The notes: generated by a model not told the origin, from the letters alone. 55,058 bases of DNA from an uncultured Clostridia bacterium (GCA_947086925.1 CAMUAL010000008.1:1-55058); one strand, 5' to 3'. Shown: positions 25,624 to 33,649, counted from the stretch's first letter. Numbers and translations are program-made.

Positions 25624-26334
25624 TTATTGTGTAAACACCCGCACCGCCGCATTGAATAAGTCGAGTCTGTCGGCGTAGGCAAAATGCCCCGCACCGTCAA
25701 CCATAATCAAACCGCTGTCGGATATTTTTTTATTGAAACGCCTTGCCATATACGGCGGCGTGTCTTTGTCCTCTTTGCCCCAAAATATAAGCGTAGGAAC
25801 TTCTATTTTTGGCAAAAGAGAGTCGAGATGAGTGTTCACCACTCTTACAAAAACCTTTTTCATTGCGGGCGACAATGCCGCGTAATCGGCACTGCCTGCA
25901 TTCTCGGGTGCTTTTCCGCGCCGCTTTGCCGCCTTGTAACGCATAACGGCAAGTTTTTTTTTGAGTGAGAATTTGGGTTTGAGTCCCGCGGCGTCGCACA
26001 GTACAAGCTTTGCCGCCGCTTTGCGCGCTCCCAAAATAACCGCCACGCGCCCTCCGAAACTGTGACCTACTATTGTGGGGGCATGCAGTCCCAATTCGTT
26101 TATTGCGTACTGAATGCAATCTGCATAATCGTAAATACCCCACGTTTCGGGCGGATAATCGCTTGCGCCGAACCCCGGAAAATCGATTGAATACACGGCT
26201 CTGCCTATTGAAGCAAAATAGTTATAAATACCGTCCATAGCCGCGCTCGACGCGCCCCAACCGTGTAACAGCACAATCGCGTTGTCCGAGCCTCCGCTTC
26301 CTTTGTAAAACACGTCGGTACCTTTGTAACGCAT
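25624..26334 (-). CDS. Alpha/beta hydrolase
   Basis: 236 aa. Oxyanion region LLHGWGASSAAMDG (23-36), nucleophile elbow GHSFGGR (about 91-97, Ser), a lid, acid region LIFWGKEDKDTPP and catalytic His in DGAGHFAYADR near the C-terminus. The fold covers esterases, lipases and C-C hydrolases; the substrate is not readable. SD CGGAG six to ten bases before the ATG. 26 bases after rimI; part of the tsaE operon. Confidence 0.9.
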   Translation of the reverse strand: MRYKGTDVFYKGSGGSDNAIVLLHGWGASSAAMDGIYNYFASIGRAVYSIDFPGFGASDYPPETWGIYDYADCIQYAINELGLHAPTIVGHSFGGRVAVILGARKAAAKLVLCDAAGLKPKFSLKKKLAVMRYKAAKRRGKAPENAGSADYAALSPAMKKVFVRVVNTHLDSLLPKIEVPTLIFWGKEDKDTPPYMARRFNKKISDSGLIMVDGAGHFAYADRLDLFNAAVRVFTQ

Positions 26335-26360
26335 GTATTTACTCCGAATTTATTTGCGCT

Positions 26361-26792
26361 CTAAATCTCCCGTTTTAAGATTAACGCATTGCCGCTTTTG
26401 TAATAATTTTTCCGCATGTGCGAAATTTTAAAACCGTGCGAAATATACAGTCCCATGGCAGGCTCGTTGGATTCGTTCACTTCCAAAAACATTTCCTTCG
26501 CTCCGTGCATAGTTGCATGCTCGAATAATTTTTCCAAAATCAGCGAGCCGTAACCGCGCCGTCGGCATGATTCGTCTACCACTATGTTATATACTTCGGC
26601 GGTGTCGAGTGCCATTTTAAGCCCGCCGTAGCCTACGATTTTCACATCGTCGCAAAGCAAGTAAATCGCGCTCAGTTCATCCGCCACGGTTTGCCTCAGC
26701 ACCGATACCGACCACGGACACTCTATGTATTTACTCTCCATTTCGGACAGTGCAACGCAGTCGTCATATGCAGCCAAACGGAATTTAAGCAT
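26361..26792 (-). CDS. rimI: Ribosomal-protein/protein N-acetyltransferase RimI
   Basis: GNAT acetyltransferase, 143 aa from the ATG at 26792. This start is chosen over an upstream one at 26873 because GAGGAG lies six bases before it and it gives the usual eight-base overlap with tsaB (ATGCTTAA). Motifs: DCVALSEMESKYIECPWS near the N-terminus, acetyl-CoA loop RRRGYGSLILEKLFEHA, and FLEVNESNEPAMGLYISHGF. RimI acetylates the N-terminus of ribosomal protein S18 and is usually found beside the t6A genes tsaB/tsaE, as here. Confidence 0.92.
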   Translation of the reverse strand: MLKFRLAAYDDCVALSEMESKYIECPWSVSVLRQTVADELSAIYLLCDDVKIVGYGGLKMALDTAEVYNIVVDESCRRRGYGSLILEKLFEHATMHGAKEMFLEVNESNEPAMGLYISHGFKISHMRKNYYKSGNALILKREI

Positions 26793-27429
26793 TGCGGCTC
26801 CTCTCGTTATAGTCTTTTTCCGCCTGCGACTCGCGTATGTAAAGCGGCACAAGCTTGTTGTATGAGTCGGCATAGCCGCCTAAATCCGCCGACGCGCGAA
26901 TCAACGCCGAACAGTCGGGTTCGGGCGGTAACGCTTTCGGAATAAGCGCAATAAGCTTCTCGTCGCAACAAACCGCACCGCGATAGCCGTTCGCTTTATT
27001 TACCGCGTCATGTAACTCCATGCACTCGGGCCGTACGATTTCATTCCGAGAGGAGTCGTATTCGGCAACGTAAGCCGTGCCGTTGCTACCGTCGGAAACA
27101 CACAGAATACCGTCGAATCCGTCGGCTCTTGTATTATATGCAAGCATTTGCAAATAGTTCACGGCAACCGCCTTTATGCCCGACGCATAGCACATGGCGC
27201 GCACCGCCGATACCCCTATTCGAATACCCGTAAACGAACCGGGACCTATCACGCACGAAATATAGTTAAGGTCGCCGAGCGTCAGTTTAGACTTAACGAA
27301 CAAATTGTCTACCGCGGGCATAAGCACCGCCGAGGCATTGCGGCTGTTTTCGTCGCGGAAATACCCGCCGCCCGAAATCGCCGCTTCCACAACGGGACCG
27401 CATGTATTAATGCAAAGAAACTTCTTCAT
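26785..27429 (-). CDS. tsaB: tRNA t6A synthesis protein TsaB
   Basis: 214 aa ASKHA-fold protein: LCINTCGPVVEAAISG at the start and the hallmark CVIGPGSFTGIRIGVSAVRA (60-79). TsaB partners TsaD and TsaE to place threonylcarbamoyl on A37 of ANN-decoding tRNAs. TsaD is not in the window. CTCGGG-TAATC before the ATG; two bases after yhbY. Confidence 0.95.
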   Translation of the reverse strand: MKKFLCINTCGPVVEAAISGGGYFRDENSRNASAVLMPAVDNLFVKSKLTLGDLNYISCVIGPGSFTGIRIGVSAVRAMCYASGIKAVAVNYLQMLAYNTRADGFDGILCVSDGSNGTAYVAEYDSSRNEIVRPECMELHDAVNKANGYRGAVCCDEKLIALIPKALPPEPDCSALIRASADLGGYADSYNKLVPLYIRESQAEKDYNERSRNA

Positions 27430-27431
27430 GA

Positions 27432-27725
27432 TTACCCGAGCTTTATGTGTTCGGACTTGTTCTTGCTGAATCTGTACAGAATGAACTTATTTCCGATAGC
27501 CGCGACAAATTCGGCTTTCAGTTTTGCCGCCGTCTGCTCGCCCGCTTCCCGCGCAGTGACGGGCGCGGTTTTAAGCACCGATATTTTTATTAACTCGCGT
27601 GCCGTGAGCGCACTGTCGCAACCGCTTACAAACGTATCGGTTATTCCGTCTTTTCCAACCTGAAACAATGTGTCCGCAGACGCCGCCGCCGAACGGAGAG
27701 CGGCTCTTTGCTTACTGTTTAACAA
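27432..27725 (-). CDS. yhbY: YhbY/CRS1-type RNA-binding protein
   Basis: 97 aa. LNSKQRAALRSAAASADTLF then VGKDGIT (22-30), ALTARELIKISVLKT (38-53) and AEFVAAIGNKFILYR are the CRM-domain pattern of YhbY, which binds pre-50S ribosomal particles. TTG start at 27725 with GAGGG nine bases before it, overlapping tsaE by 14 bp. In many Bacillota yhbY sits beside obg and nadD; here it is within the t6A operon instead. Confidence 0.93.
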   Translation of the reverse strand: MLNSKQRAALRSAAASADTLFQVGKDGITDTFVSGCDSALTARELIKISVLKTAPVTAREAGEQTAAKLKAEFVAAIGNKFILYRFSKNKSEHIKLG

Positions 27726-28125
27726 TTTCTATAACCCTCGTGTTTTCGTCTTGTGCCGTTATGTTTACCGCGATTTTCTTATAGCTTTTAAGCGCGTCGG
27801 CAATATTCTGCCACCACTCTATAACGCATATCCCGCTTTTCAAACCGAAGTATTCGGTAAGACCCGCCTCGTATGCCTCTTTGCCGCTATTTATACGATA
27901 ACAGTCGTAATGATAAAGCGACAGCCTGCCCTCGTACTCGTTCATAAGCGTAAACGTGGGACTTACCACCGTGTCTGTTATGCCGAGCCCGAGCGCGATT
28001 CCTTTTGTAAACACGGTTTTACCCGCGCCCAAATCGCCGCAAAGCGTTATTATTTCGCCGCCAGACAGCGACTGCGCAAGCTCGCGCCCTAAGTTTAAGG
28101 TATCTTGCTCGGATTTACTTATCAT
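27712..28125 (-). CDS. tsaE: tRNA t6A synthesis ATPase TsaE
   Basis: 137 aa from the ATG at 28125; an in-frame upstream start at 28197 would lie above the promoter. P-loop LCGDLGAGKTVFTKGIA (about 28-44), SPTFTLMNEY, HYDCYRI and VIEWW are all hallmarks of TsaE, which regulates the TsaB-TsaD complex. First gene of a seven-gene operon (tsaE-yhbY-tsaB-rimI-hydrolase-MurF-like-SDR). The -10 box ends eight bases before the ATG and there is no ribosome site, so translation is probably leaderless. Confidence 0.95.
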   Translation of the reverse strand: MISKSEQDTLNLGRELAQSLSGGEIITLCGDLGAGKTVFTKGIALGLGITDTVVSPTFTLMNEYEGRLSLYHYDCYRINSGKEAYEAGLTEYFGLKSGICVIEWWQNIADALKSYKKIAVNITAQDENTRVIEIVKQ

Positions 28126-28133
28126 ACCGATAC

Positions 28134-28162
28134 AGTATACAACATTTACTTGATTTTGGCAA
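28134..28162 (-). promoter_or_regulatory. Promoter of the tsaE operon, apparently leaderless
   Basis: Minus-strand TTGCCA (28157-28162), 17 bases, TATACT (28134-28139). Eight bases separate the -10 from the tsaE ATG (28125), without a Shine-Dalgarno sequence. Confidence 0.75.
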
Positions 28163-28232
28163 GTGCATTGTACACATTGCCGAAACCGATTCGACATGAC
28201 GTTAAAATTACGGGCATGTTAAACAGTGAATT

Positions 28233-28269
28233 AAAAAGCACACCGCTGTTATATGGCGGTGCGCTTTTT
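28233..28269 (-). terminator. Terminator of the 640-residue protein gene
   Basis: AAAAAGC-A-CACCGC (28233-28246) pairs with GCGGTG-C-GCTTTTT (28256-28269): 13 base pairs with one mismatch, T-rich arm on the minus strand. Confidence 0.85.
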
Positions 28270-28312
28270 ACACATACGTGTTTATCTGTAACGGTATGAC
28301 CCATGCAACGGA

Positions 28313-30235
28313 TTAACGACGGCGCGACATCATCATGCGCATCATCATGGCATTTCTGCGAGCGGCGGCTTTTTTCTTTTTCGCCACTTGTTTTGCATGT
28401 GCCGCTTTTTTTGCCGCGGCTTTTTTTGCGGCGGCATGCGCGGCGCGTTTTTTTGCGGCGGCTTGTGCGGCGCGCTTCTTGGCTTCCGCCGCTTGCTCCG
28501 TCTGCTTTTTGGATGCCGCTACCAACGCGGCTATTTTGCGTTTAAGCTCCGATACTTCAACCATATGCGCAATATCGTCAAGCGATTTGGTTAAAAGATA
28601 CGAAATTTCGGGACTGTTGCGTTCGTCCTCGTCGAGCACCAACTGAACGGCGAACAATTTTTCACGGACAATAAACGCTCCGTCGGAATCCTTTACTTCC
28701 TGCAAGCCGTTTCTTATTGCGGTTATTTCGGCTTTGCGTCGTGCGATTTTTTCGGCTATGCGTTCTTTTTCGGCGCGGTCGGTAGTTTCGCGCAAGGTAT
28801 CTTCTTGCGTTCTGAGCCCGCGCTGTATCTCCATTTCGGCGGCATACATGGCGCGCTCGCTTTCCGCCGCAAGGCGTATCTGCTCCGCCTCTTTTTTGAT
28901 TTGTTCCGCCTCTTTAAGCGCGGATTCGGCTCGACGTTTTGCGTCCTCCGCCTCTAATTTTAGCTTTTCGATTTGCAACAAAGTTTCGGCGTCGGTTGAA
29001 TCGGAAGCTTTTACCGCACTCAGACGGGAATTGAAATCATCGGTGCTATATTGCGCACCCTGATTCGTTTGACGTTCCCCCGCAACATTATCCTGCGGCT
29101 GAGTTTCGGTTGCCGCGAGAATTTCTCTGAGCATTGCATCGGCATCGAAATAATCCGATTCGGGCGGTAAAGGAACTTCTTGTACCGACTCGTTTTGCAC
29201 GGGCGAAACAGTTTCGCCGCCCGAGGGAGCAAATTGCATTTCGGGCACTTCGTATTTACAATCGAACATCGGGTCGAGCGGCTCGTTAGGGTCGATTCCT
29301 CCGAACGAAGTATCCGTTTCGGCTTTTACCGTAGGTTGCTCATACACGGGCGCGGTAGGTTCTGCGAATATAGGTTGCTCGGCTTGCGGTGCCGTCTGCG
29401 CATACACGGGTTCGGCAAATATCGGTTGTTCGGGTTGCACTACCGTTTGTCCGTACACGGGCGCGATAGGTTCGGCAAATATCGGTTGTTCGGCTTGCGG
29501 TGCCGTCTGCGCATACACGGGTTCGGCAAATATCGGTTGTTCGGGTTGCACTACCGTTTGTCCGTACACGGGCGCGGTAGATTCTGCGAATATAGGTTGC
29601 TCGGCTTGCGGTGCCGCTTGCGCATACATGGGTTCGGCAAATATCGGTTGTTCGGACTGAGCCTCTTGCTCGGAAGCAGTTGAGTTTATAATATCGTTTA
29701 ATATGGCGTCGGCTTGTGCATCGCTTAACACGCCTTCACCCGAATTGTTATCGGGAATTTTATCGGATGTAATAATAATATTGTCAACCATTGCGTCGGC
29801 AAGAATATCGGTGTCGTTATCAAGCGGCATTTCGGGGTAATCGGAATAGCAAATTCGGTTCACCTCGGCATCGGTATCGGTGGGAATATCGTTTTCGTTA
29901 ATAGTAAGTATGCGGTCGATTACGGCGTCTGCCAAAACCTCGGTTCCGTTGTCGGGTTCGAGCGGAGGCTCGGTTTGCTCCGACATATTAAGAATTTCGT
30001 TAAGCATTGCGTCTGCCGCGGCATCGTCGATAATAGACGCCGCATGTTCGCCGTCATACACCACACATTCGGCAAGGTCTTTTTCAAGCTCGCCTAAACG
30101 CGTCTGCAAATCGGAAAGCTTTTTGCTCCAATTTTCTTTTTCTTCTTCGGGCGCAGTCAATGCGGACATATCCGCAAACGATATTTGCATTTTAACCGAA
30201 TCTATCTCTTTGAGTATCTCTTCCTTATTTTGCAT
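28313..30235 (-). CDS. 640-residue scaffold-like protein with two internal repeat types and a basic tail
   Basis: No family recognised and no signal peptide, so cytoplasmic. Visible parts in order: a coiled coil (1-58); an acidic region with four copies of a short helical motif of the form ADA-x-x-x-x-I-L/I (74-82, 102-110, 146-154, 175-183) and a fifth at 365-373; a Pro/Gln/Glu linker (195-300) with six copies of EQPIFAE spaced alternately 17 and 20 residues; a long charged coiled coil (415-505); a small globular-looking region (505-565); and a Lys/Ala-rich tail (575-640) resembling histone H1, ending in Met/Arg runs. The tail suggests nucleic-acid or membrane-phosphate binding and the motifs suggest multivalent partner binding; both are inference. 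Own promoter and terminator; GGGG-rich weak ribosome site. Confidence 0.7.
   Translation of the reverse strand: MQNKEEILKEIDSVKMQISFADMSALTAPEEEKENWSKKLSDLQTRLGELEKDLAECVVYDGEHAASIIDDAAADAMLNEILNMSEQTEPPLEPDNGTEVLADAVIDRILTINENDIPTDTDAEVNRICYSDYPEMPLDNDTDILADAMVDNIIITSDKIPDNNSGEGVLSDAQADAILNDIINSTASEQEAQSEQPIFAEPMYAQAAPQAEQPIFAESTAPVYGQTVVQPEQPIFAEPVYAQTAPQAEQPIFAEPIAPVYGQTVVQPEQPIFAEPVYAQTAPQAEQPIFAEPTAPVYEQPTVKAETDTSFGGIDPNEPLDPMFDCKYEVPEMQFAPSGGETVSPVQNESVQEVPLPPESDYFDADAMLREILAATETQPQDNVAGERQTNQGAQYSTDDFNSRLSAVKASDSTDAETLLQIEKLKLEAEDAKRRAESALKEAEQIKKEAEQIRLAAESERAMYAAEMEIQRGLRTQEDTLRETTDRAEKERIAEKIARRKAEITAIRNGLQEVKDSDGAFIVREKLFAVQLVLDEDERNSPEISYLLTKSLDDIAHMVEVSELKRKIAALVAASKKQTEQAAEAKKRAAQAAAKKRAAHAAAKKAAAKKAAHAKQVAKKKKAAARRNAMMMRMMMSRRR
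29401..29655 (-). repeat. 111-bp direct repeats inside the 640-residue gene
   Basis: Near-identical units begin at 29401, 29512 and 29623 (111-bp period, 37 codons), with the first two almost base-perfect. They encode the alternating 17/20-residue EQPIFAE array and keep frame, so copy number could change by slippage or recombination. Confidence 0.9.
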
Positions 30236-30284
30236 ATTTCCATCCCCGCAAAATATAAGTTTACGTTATATAGACTTATTAAAT

Positions 30285-30313
30285 ATTGTACCCCATTTTG
30301 CGGAAAATGTCAA
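30285..30313 (-). promoter_or_regulatory. Promoter of the 640-residue protein gene
   Basis: Minus-strand consensus TTGACA (30308-30313), 17 bases, TACAAT (30285-30290): one of the best promoters in the window, with about 45 nt of leader. Confidence 0.82.
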
Positions 30314-30354
30314 TAATAAATAGCGTTTTTTAAAACACGTATACTCACCGTAAA

Positions 30355-31077
30355 CTACCCGACTCGCTTTTTTAATGCAAATTTTCCGTTAATCATTTTA
30401 ATAAGACGGGAAAGCGGCTTGTAAAGTATCAGCACAACCGCCGATATAAGCAGAGTTTTTATAAAGTTGAATAAAAGCACCCAATACCAAAGCGAGAAAA
30501 AGAAACTCATGCCGGCTTGCCAATCGAATCCGAAGTAAAACGGGAAATTAAGCAACAGATTGACGGGATACGAAATAAGAGTCTGCCCTATGCACCCGAA
30601 CAGCAAAGTAATGAGTACCGTTTTAATTCCCTTACGCTTGCGGTAAACCACCGACGGTATAAGTATGTACGGAAGCATAACTATTATGTTTGCAAGCTCT
30701 CCTATACCGACCGTAGAAGAAAAAGTGAGCGCGTGCAGAATTTCTTTAAGCACCCCCACGACCATTGCCGAAACGGGACCGAGTGAAAATCCCGCTATCA
30801 TAACGAATACGTTTGAAAAGTCGATTTTAAGAAAATCCACCATAGGCACTATTGCAAATTCAAAAAACGGCATATACAGCACATACGAAAACGCCGTGAA
30901 CACAGCCATATACGCAATACGCGACGTTGTAAAAAATTCGCGTACGCTTTCTTTTGCCGACTTCTTGGAAACAGGCGCAACGCTTGCCGAATCCTCCGCA
31001 CTTGCACTTACTTCTTCGCAAGCTTTGACCGAAATTTCGTTATTTACCGTTTCGCATTTGCTTTCGTCGTTATCCAT
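30355..31077 (-). CDS. ribU: Riboflavin ECF transporter S component RibU
   Basis: 240 aa. A long charged N-terminal extension (1-50) precedes about six membrane helices: AYMAVFTAFSYVLYMPFFEF, VPMVDFLKIDFSNVFVMIAG (family motif KxDFSN), LGPVSAMVVGVLKEILHALT and later helices. RibU binds riboflavin and works with a shared ECF energising module encoded elsewhere. The FMN riboswitch directly upstream confirms the substrate. SD AAGGAG lies inside the riboswitch hairpin. Confidence 0.95.
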   Translation of the reverse strand: MDNDESKCETVNNEISVKACEEVSASAEDSASVAPVSKKSAKESVREFFTTSRIAYMAVFTAFSYVLYMPFFEFAIVPMVDFLKIDFSNVFVMIAGFSLGPVSAMVVGVLKEILHALTFSSTVGIGELANIIVMLPYILIPSVVYRKRKGIKTVLITLLFGCIGQTLISYPVNLLLNFPFYFGFDWQAGMSFFFSLWYWVLLFNFIKTLLISAVVLILYKPLSRLIKMINGKFALKKRVG

Positions 31078-31084
31078 AAAAAAA

Positions 31085-31112
31085 CCGCTCCTTAAAATAA
31101 TTTAAGGGGCGG
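31085..31112 (-). terminator. Riboswitch expression platform: hairpin that also holds the ribU ribosome site
   Basis: Arms 31085-31096 and 31101-31112 pair at 11 of 12 positions, followed on the minus strand by a run of seven T that ends at the ribU ATG. The AAGGAG Shine-Dalgarno sequence is in the stem, so the hairpin could both stop transcription and hide the ribosome site. Confidence 0.8.
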
Positions 31113-31140
31113 CAATACAAAAAGCACACAAAAATGCAAC

Positions 31141-31253
31141 ACCTTATTTCATCCGGACTATAACCGTCGGTAAGGGAATTTCACCCTTTCATGCGTAAAT
31201 TTACGCTCGCGGACTGTAACCGCCGGTGGGGATTTGCACCCCGCCCCTAAGTT
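31141..31253 (-). ncRNA. FMN riboswitch (RFN element)
   Basis: The minus strand shows the conserved RFN segments in order: AGGGGCGGGGTGCAAATCCC, ACCGGCGGT, AGTCCGCGAGC, GGTGAAATTCC, ACCGACGGTTATAGTCCGGA, TGAAATAAGG. These are the core sequences of the FMN aptamer. FMN binding should switch ribU off. Confidence 0.97.
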
Positions 31254-31262
31254 TGCAATAAT

Positions 31263-31291
31263 ATAATACAGTTAATTTGAAAATTTGTCAA
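31263..31291 (-). promoter_or_regulatory. Promoter of riboswitch-ribU
   Basis: Minus-strand TTGACA (31286-31291), 17 bases, TATTAT (31263-31268), starting transcription just before the RFN element. Confidence 0.8.
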
Positions 31292-31339
31292 GCATATATC
31301 TTAACTTACCGACTACACCCGACGTAAAAATATAAAACT

Positions 31340-31567
31340 TTAAGCGAGAGTCTTCATCTCGTCGGTAAGTTTTTTGAGATTTTTGCGTTCTACGTCGATA
31401 AGAGCGGCAAAAGTTCTGAAATACTCGACGTCCTCGTCGCTCGGTTTCTGATTTGTTATTATAGCCTCTATAATGGCAACCTGCGAACGTCCGAGTTTGC
31501 GCTCTAAGTTCTCGATTTCTATGCGGGTTTCCTCTATTGCCTTTTTAAGTTCTTTCTTCTTAGTCAT
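31340..31567 (-). CDS. Small coiled-coil protein
   Basis: 75 aa, no family recognised. Charged and almost wholly helical: residues 1-27 (KKELKKAIEETRIEIENLER) and 50-72 form heptad-like stretches, so a short antiparallel coiled coil is likely. No signal or membrane segment. TAGGAG before the ATG. Third gene of an operon with the two membrane proteins upstream (20-base gap), suggesting that it binds their cytoplasmic tails; that is inference. Confidence 0.7.
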   Translation of the reverse strand: MTKKKELKKAIEETRIEIENLERKLGRSQVAIIEAIITNQKPSDEDVEYFRTFAALIDVERKNLKKLTDEMKTLA

Positions 31568-31588
31568 GGCCTTAAATCTCCTATTTTA

Positions 31589-31924
31589 TTACTTTTTGTA
31601 ATATCTGCTGTTGTTGCGGGCAATGTTCATAAGTTTTTCCGCATTCGCATTGCTTTCGGACGCCGCAGTGCCGTCGGCGGCAGCCGCAGTTTCGGTAGCG
31701 GGCGCAGGCTTACCCGAGTAAAGACTTTCGAGCTTTGCTTCCAAAGCGTCACGCTGGCTTTGCAGTTCGTTATCGAACAGCTTGCGCTCCGACACTATAC
31801 GGAATTTGAGCGCGCAAAGAACATTAAGCGCAATCACCCCCGCAATAAGCAAAACCACTATAACTATAAGAGCTATCTGCCAACCGTAAAATACACTTGA
31901 AACCAAGAAATCTAATGCAGGCAT
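31589..31924 (-). CDS. Small single-pass membrane protein with coiled coil
   Basis: 111 aa, no family recognised. One strong helix (residues 14-40, GWQIALIVIVVLLIAGVIAL), a coiled-coil stretch (about 45-68, ERKLFDNELQSQRDALEAKL), an Ala/Glu/Thr-rich linker and a basic end (RNNSRYYKK). The basic residues after the helix suggest a cytoplasmic C-terminus. Its ATG overlaps the stop of the upstream gene by one base (TAATG), with GGGAGG before it, so the two are translationally coupled. Confidence 0.72.
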   Translation of the reverse strand: MPALDFLVSSVFYGWQIALIVIVVLLIAGVIALNVLCALKFRIVSERKLFDNELQSQRDALEAKLESLYSGKPAPATETAAAADGTAASESNANAEKLMNIARNNSRYYKK

Positions 31925-33561
31925 TATTTGTTACCTCCCTCATTGTTCTCTTTAACGCTTTCACTCGCCATGGCAAATATTTTGAGTCTTTGTTTGTGCA
32001 TGTAATACTGCAACAGAACACCGCCTGCTCCCAAAACCAACACAACTATAAGAATACTTATAAGTACGGTGAAAGCCTCGTTCGTTCTTTCGATTTCATA
32101 GCGGTGAACTATTACCGCGGAATCGGCATAAGCCGAACCGTCCCACTGATAGTTTGCCGTATCTTTAAGCGTAATTGTTGCAACGTAGTCGCCTTCGGCG
32201 GTGGCGGTATTGCCGCTGATACTCATTAAATCGGCGTTGAACCCTTCGGGTAAATAGGTCATTGCTTTACCGTTGTAAGTAAAGGTATCGGTACCGTAAC
32301 CGGGAACGGCAACTTTCTTTTTCGCAATCGTCCACGCAAGAGTAACAACATCCTGTCCTTCGCTTGCGTTTTCCCAATACGCGCCGCTGTCTTTAAGCGT
32401 GAAATTTGCGGTGTATGTGCCTGCGTTGATTGCATACAGAGTGTTACCCACAAGCTGTAAGCCTTCACTCAGTTCTGCGTCCATACTGCTTGCATCGTAG
32501 TTCTGAATATTCATGGCAATTTGACTGCCCGTGTAAACGTCGTTTTTGCCGGCGCCCTCGGTAATAAGAGTAAGAACGGGAGCTTTATACGCCGCTTCGG
32601 TTATATTGAAACTTATGAAAGTAGTAGCGCCGTTAAAGTTATTGCTCACCTTATTATCGACAGTTGCGGTAAGTCTGTAATAACCCGCTTCGAGTGCATT
32701 TAAATCCTGAGCTATCGTGTCGTTTGCATCGTTTATCGTGCCGTCGGCATTAACCGTAAAGGTTCTTACCAACTCGCCTGCCGTTCCGTTTTCATCGGAA
32801 CGATAAATCGAATACGTAGCGTTTTCGCGACCGTATTTTACTACGGAAGATATTGTATTGACCTTAGCGTCGAATTTGCCCTGCATCCAACCTTTTATAT
32901 TCAAAAGAGTCCAAGCGTTATCCGTTGCAGCCTTTATATCGAAAGTACCGGTGTAAGTACCCGTAACATTACCGCTACCCGTTATAGTGAAATTGCCTGC
33001 ACCCGCATTTACGTTATTGGTGTAGCTTACCGTATAATCGGTTCCGCTTACAAGTACAACGTCGCCGAGTTTAACCGACAATTCGGGAGTAAGAGCTTCG
33101 CCGTTATAATACACGTCGCCGCCGATAACGGCAACGGATATGTTTGACGAATTAATTGCTACGGAGTTTATAGCGAAAGTTCCGTTTACGACGCCCGAAT
33201 AATCACCCTTGCCCGTTATCTGAAACTCTCCCGTAGGAACATCTCGCGTGTTGCCGTAAGTAATTGTGTAATCGGTGTCTTTTACAAGCTCCACGTCTGC
33301 CGAATCCGAAGTTGCTTTATAAGTAACCGTAACCTCGGGGCTGTAATTCGTATTGCCCGTAAAGGTAATATCCGCTACCGAAAACGTAACATTACTTTGC
33401 GTCAATTCTATCGCCGCAGGAGTATCGCCTTCCGTCATGTCGTCATCCGCTTTCGCAACCGTGCCTAGCGATAAAAACACCAAACCGAAACATAACGCCG
33501 CTACCAAGCACAGAAGTACCCACATCGACGCCTTTCGTGTCATAATACCGAGTTTTTTCAT
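31924..33561 (-). CDS. Surface protein with Ig-like (MBG/YDG-type) repeats and C-terminal membrane helix
   Basis: 545 aa from the ATG at 33561, which has GGGAG seven bases before it; a longer in-frame start lacks one. Signal peptide 1-38 (MKKLGIMTRKASMWVLLCL then a long hydrophobic run to AKADD). The body has repeated beta units with the pattern TITYGNTRDVPTGEFQITGK and TVSYTNNVNAGAGNFTITGS, each ending in G-x-F-x-I, as in bacterial MBG/YDG surface domains, then a FTYNGKAMTYLPEGF unit. A helix at about 500-522 spans the membrane and a short tail of some 25 residues is cytoplasmic. No LPXTG sorting signal. First gene of a three-gene envelope operon with a strong promoter. Function unknown. Confidence 0.8.
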   Translation of the reverse strand: MKKLGIMTRKASMWVLLCLVAALCFGLVFLSLGTVAKADDDMTEGDTPAAIELTQSNVTFSVADITFTGNTNYSPEVTVTYKATSDSADVELVKDTDYTITYGNTRDVPTGEFQITGKGDYSGVVNGTFAINSVAINSSNISVAVIGGDVYYNGEALTPELSVKLGDVVLVSGTDYTVSYTNNVNAGAGNFTITGSGNVTGTYTGTFDIKAATDNAWTLLNIKGWMQGKFDAKVNTISSVVKYGRENATYSIYRSDENGTAGELVRTFTVNADGTINDANDTIAQDLNALEAGYYRLTATVDNKVSNNFNGATTFISFNITEAAYKAPVLTLITEGAGKNDVYTGSQIAMNIQNYDASSMDAELSEGLQLVGNTLYAINAGTYTANFTLKDSGAYWENASEGQDVVTLAWTIAKKKVAVPGYGTDTFTYNGKAMTYLPEGFNADLMSISGNTATAEGDYVATITLKDTANYQWDGSAYADSAVIVHRYEIERTNEAFTVLISILIVVLVLGAGGVLLQYYMHKQRLKIFAMASESVKENNEGGNK

Positions 33562-33649
33562 AATTCGACTCCCATTACATTTTGATAATGTATATAACTT
33601 CCGGTTATAATATACACTAATGCGCACAAAGTTATAAACCTACAAATAA

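Noticed and set aside
26793..26873. Longer N-terminus for RimI
   Set aside because: The added residues are basic, lack family similarity and have no ribosome site, while the ATG at 26792 has GAGGAG and the usual overlap with tsaB.
28126..28197. Longer N-terminus for TsaE
   Set aside because: It would start upstream of the only good promoter and adds residues without similarity to TsaE.
29401..29655. CRISPR-like regular repeats
   Set aside because: The 111-bp units are in frame inside a coding gene and have no unique spacers; they encode the EQPIFAE array.
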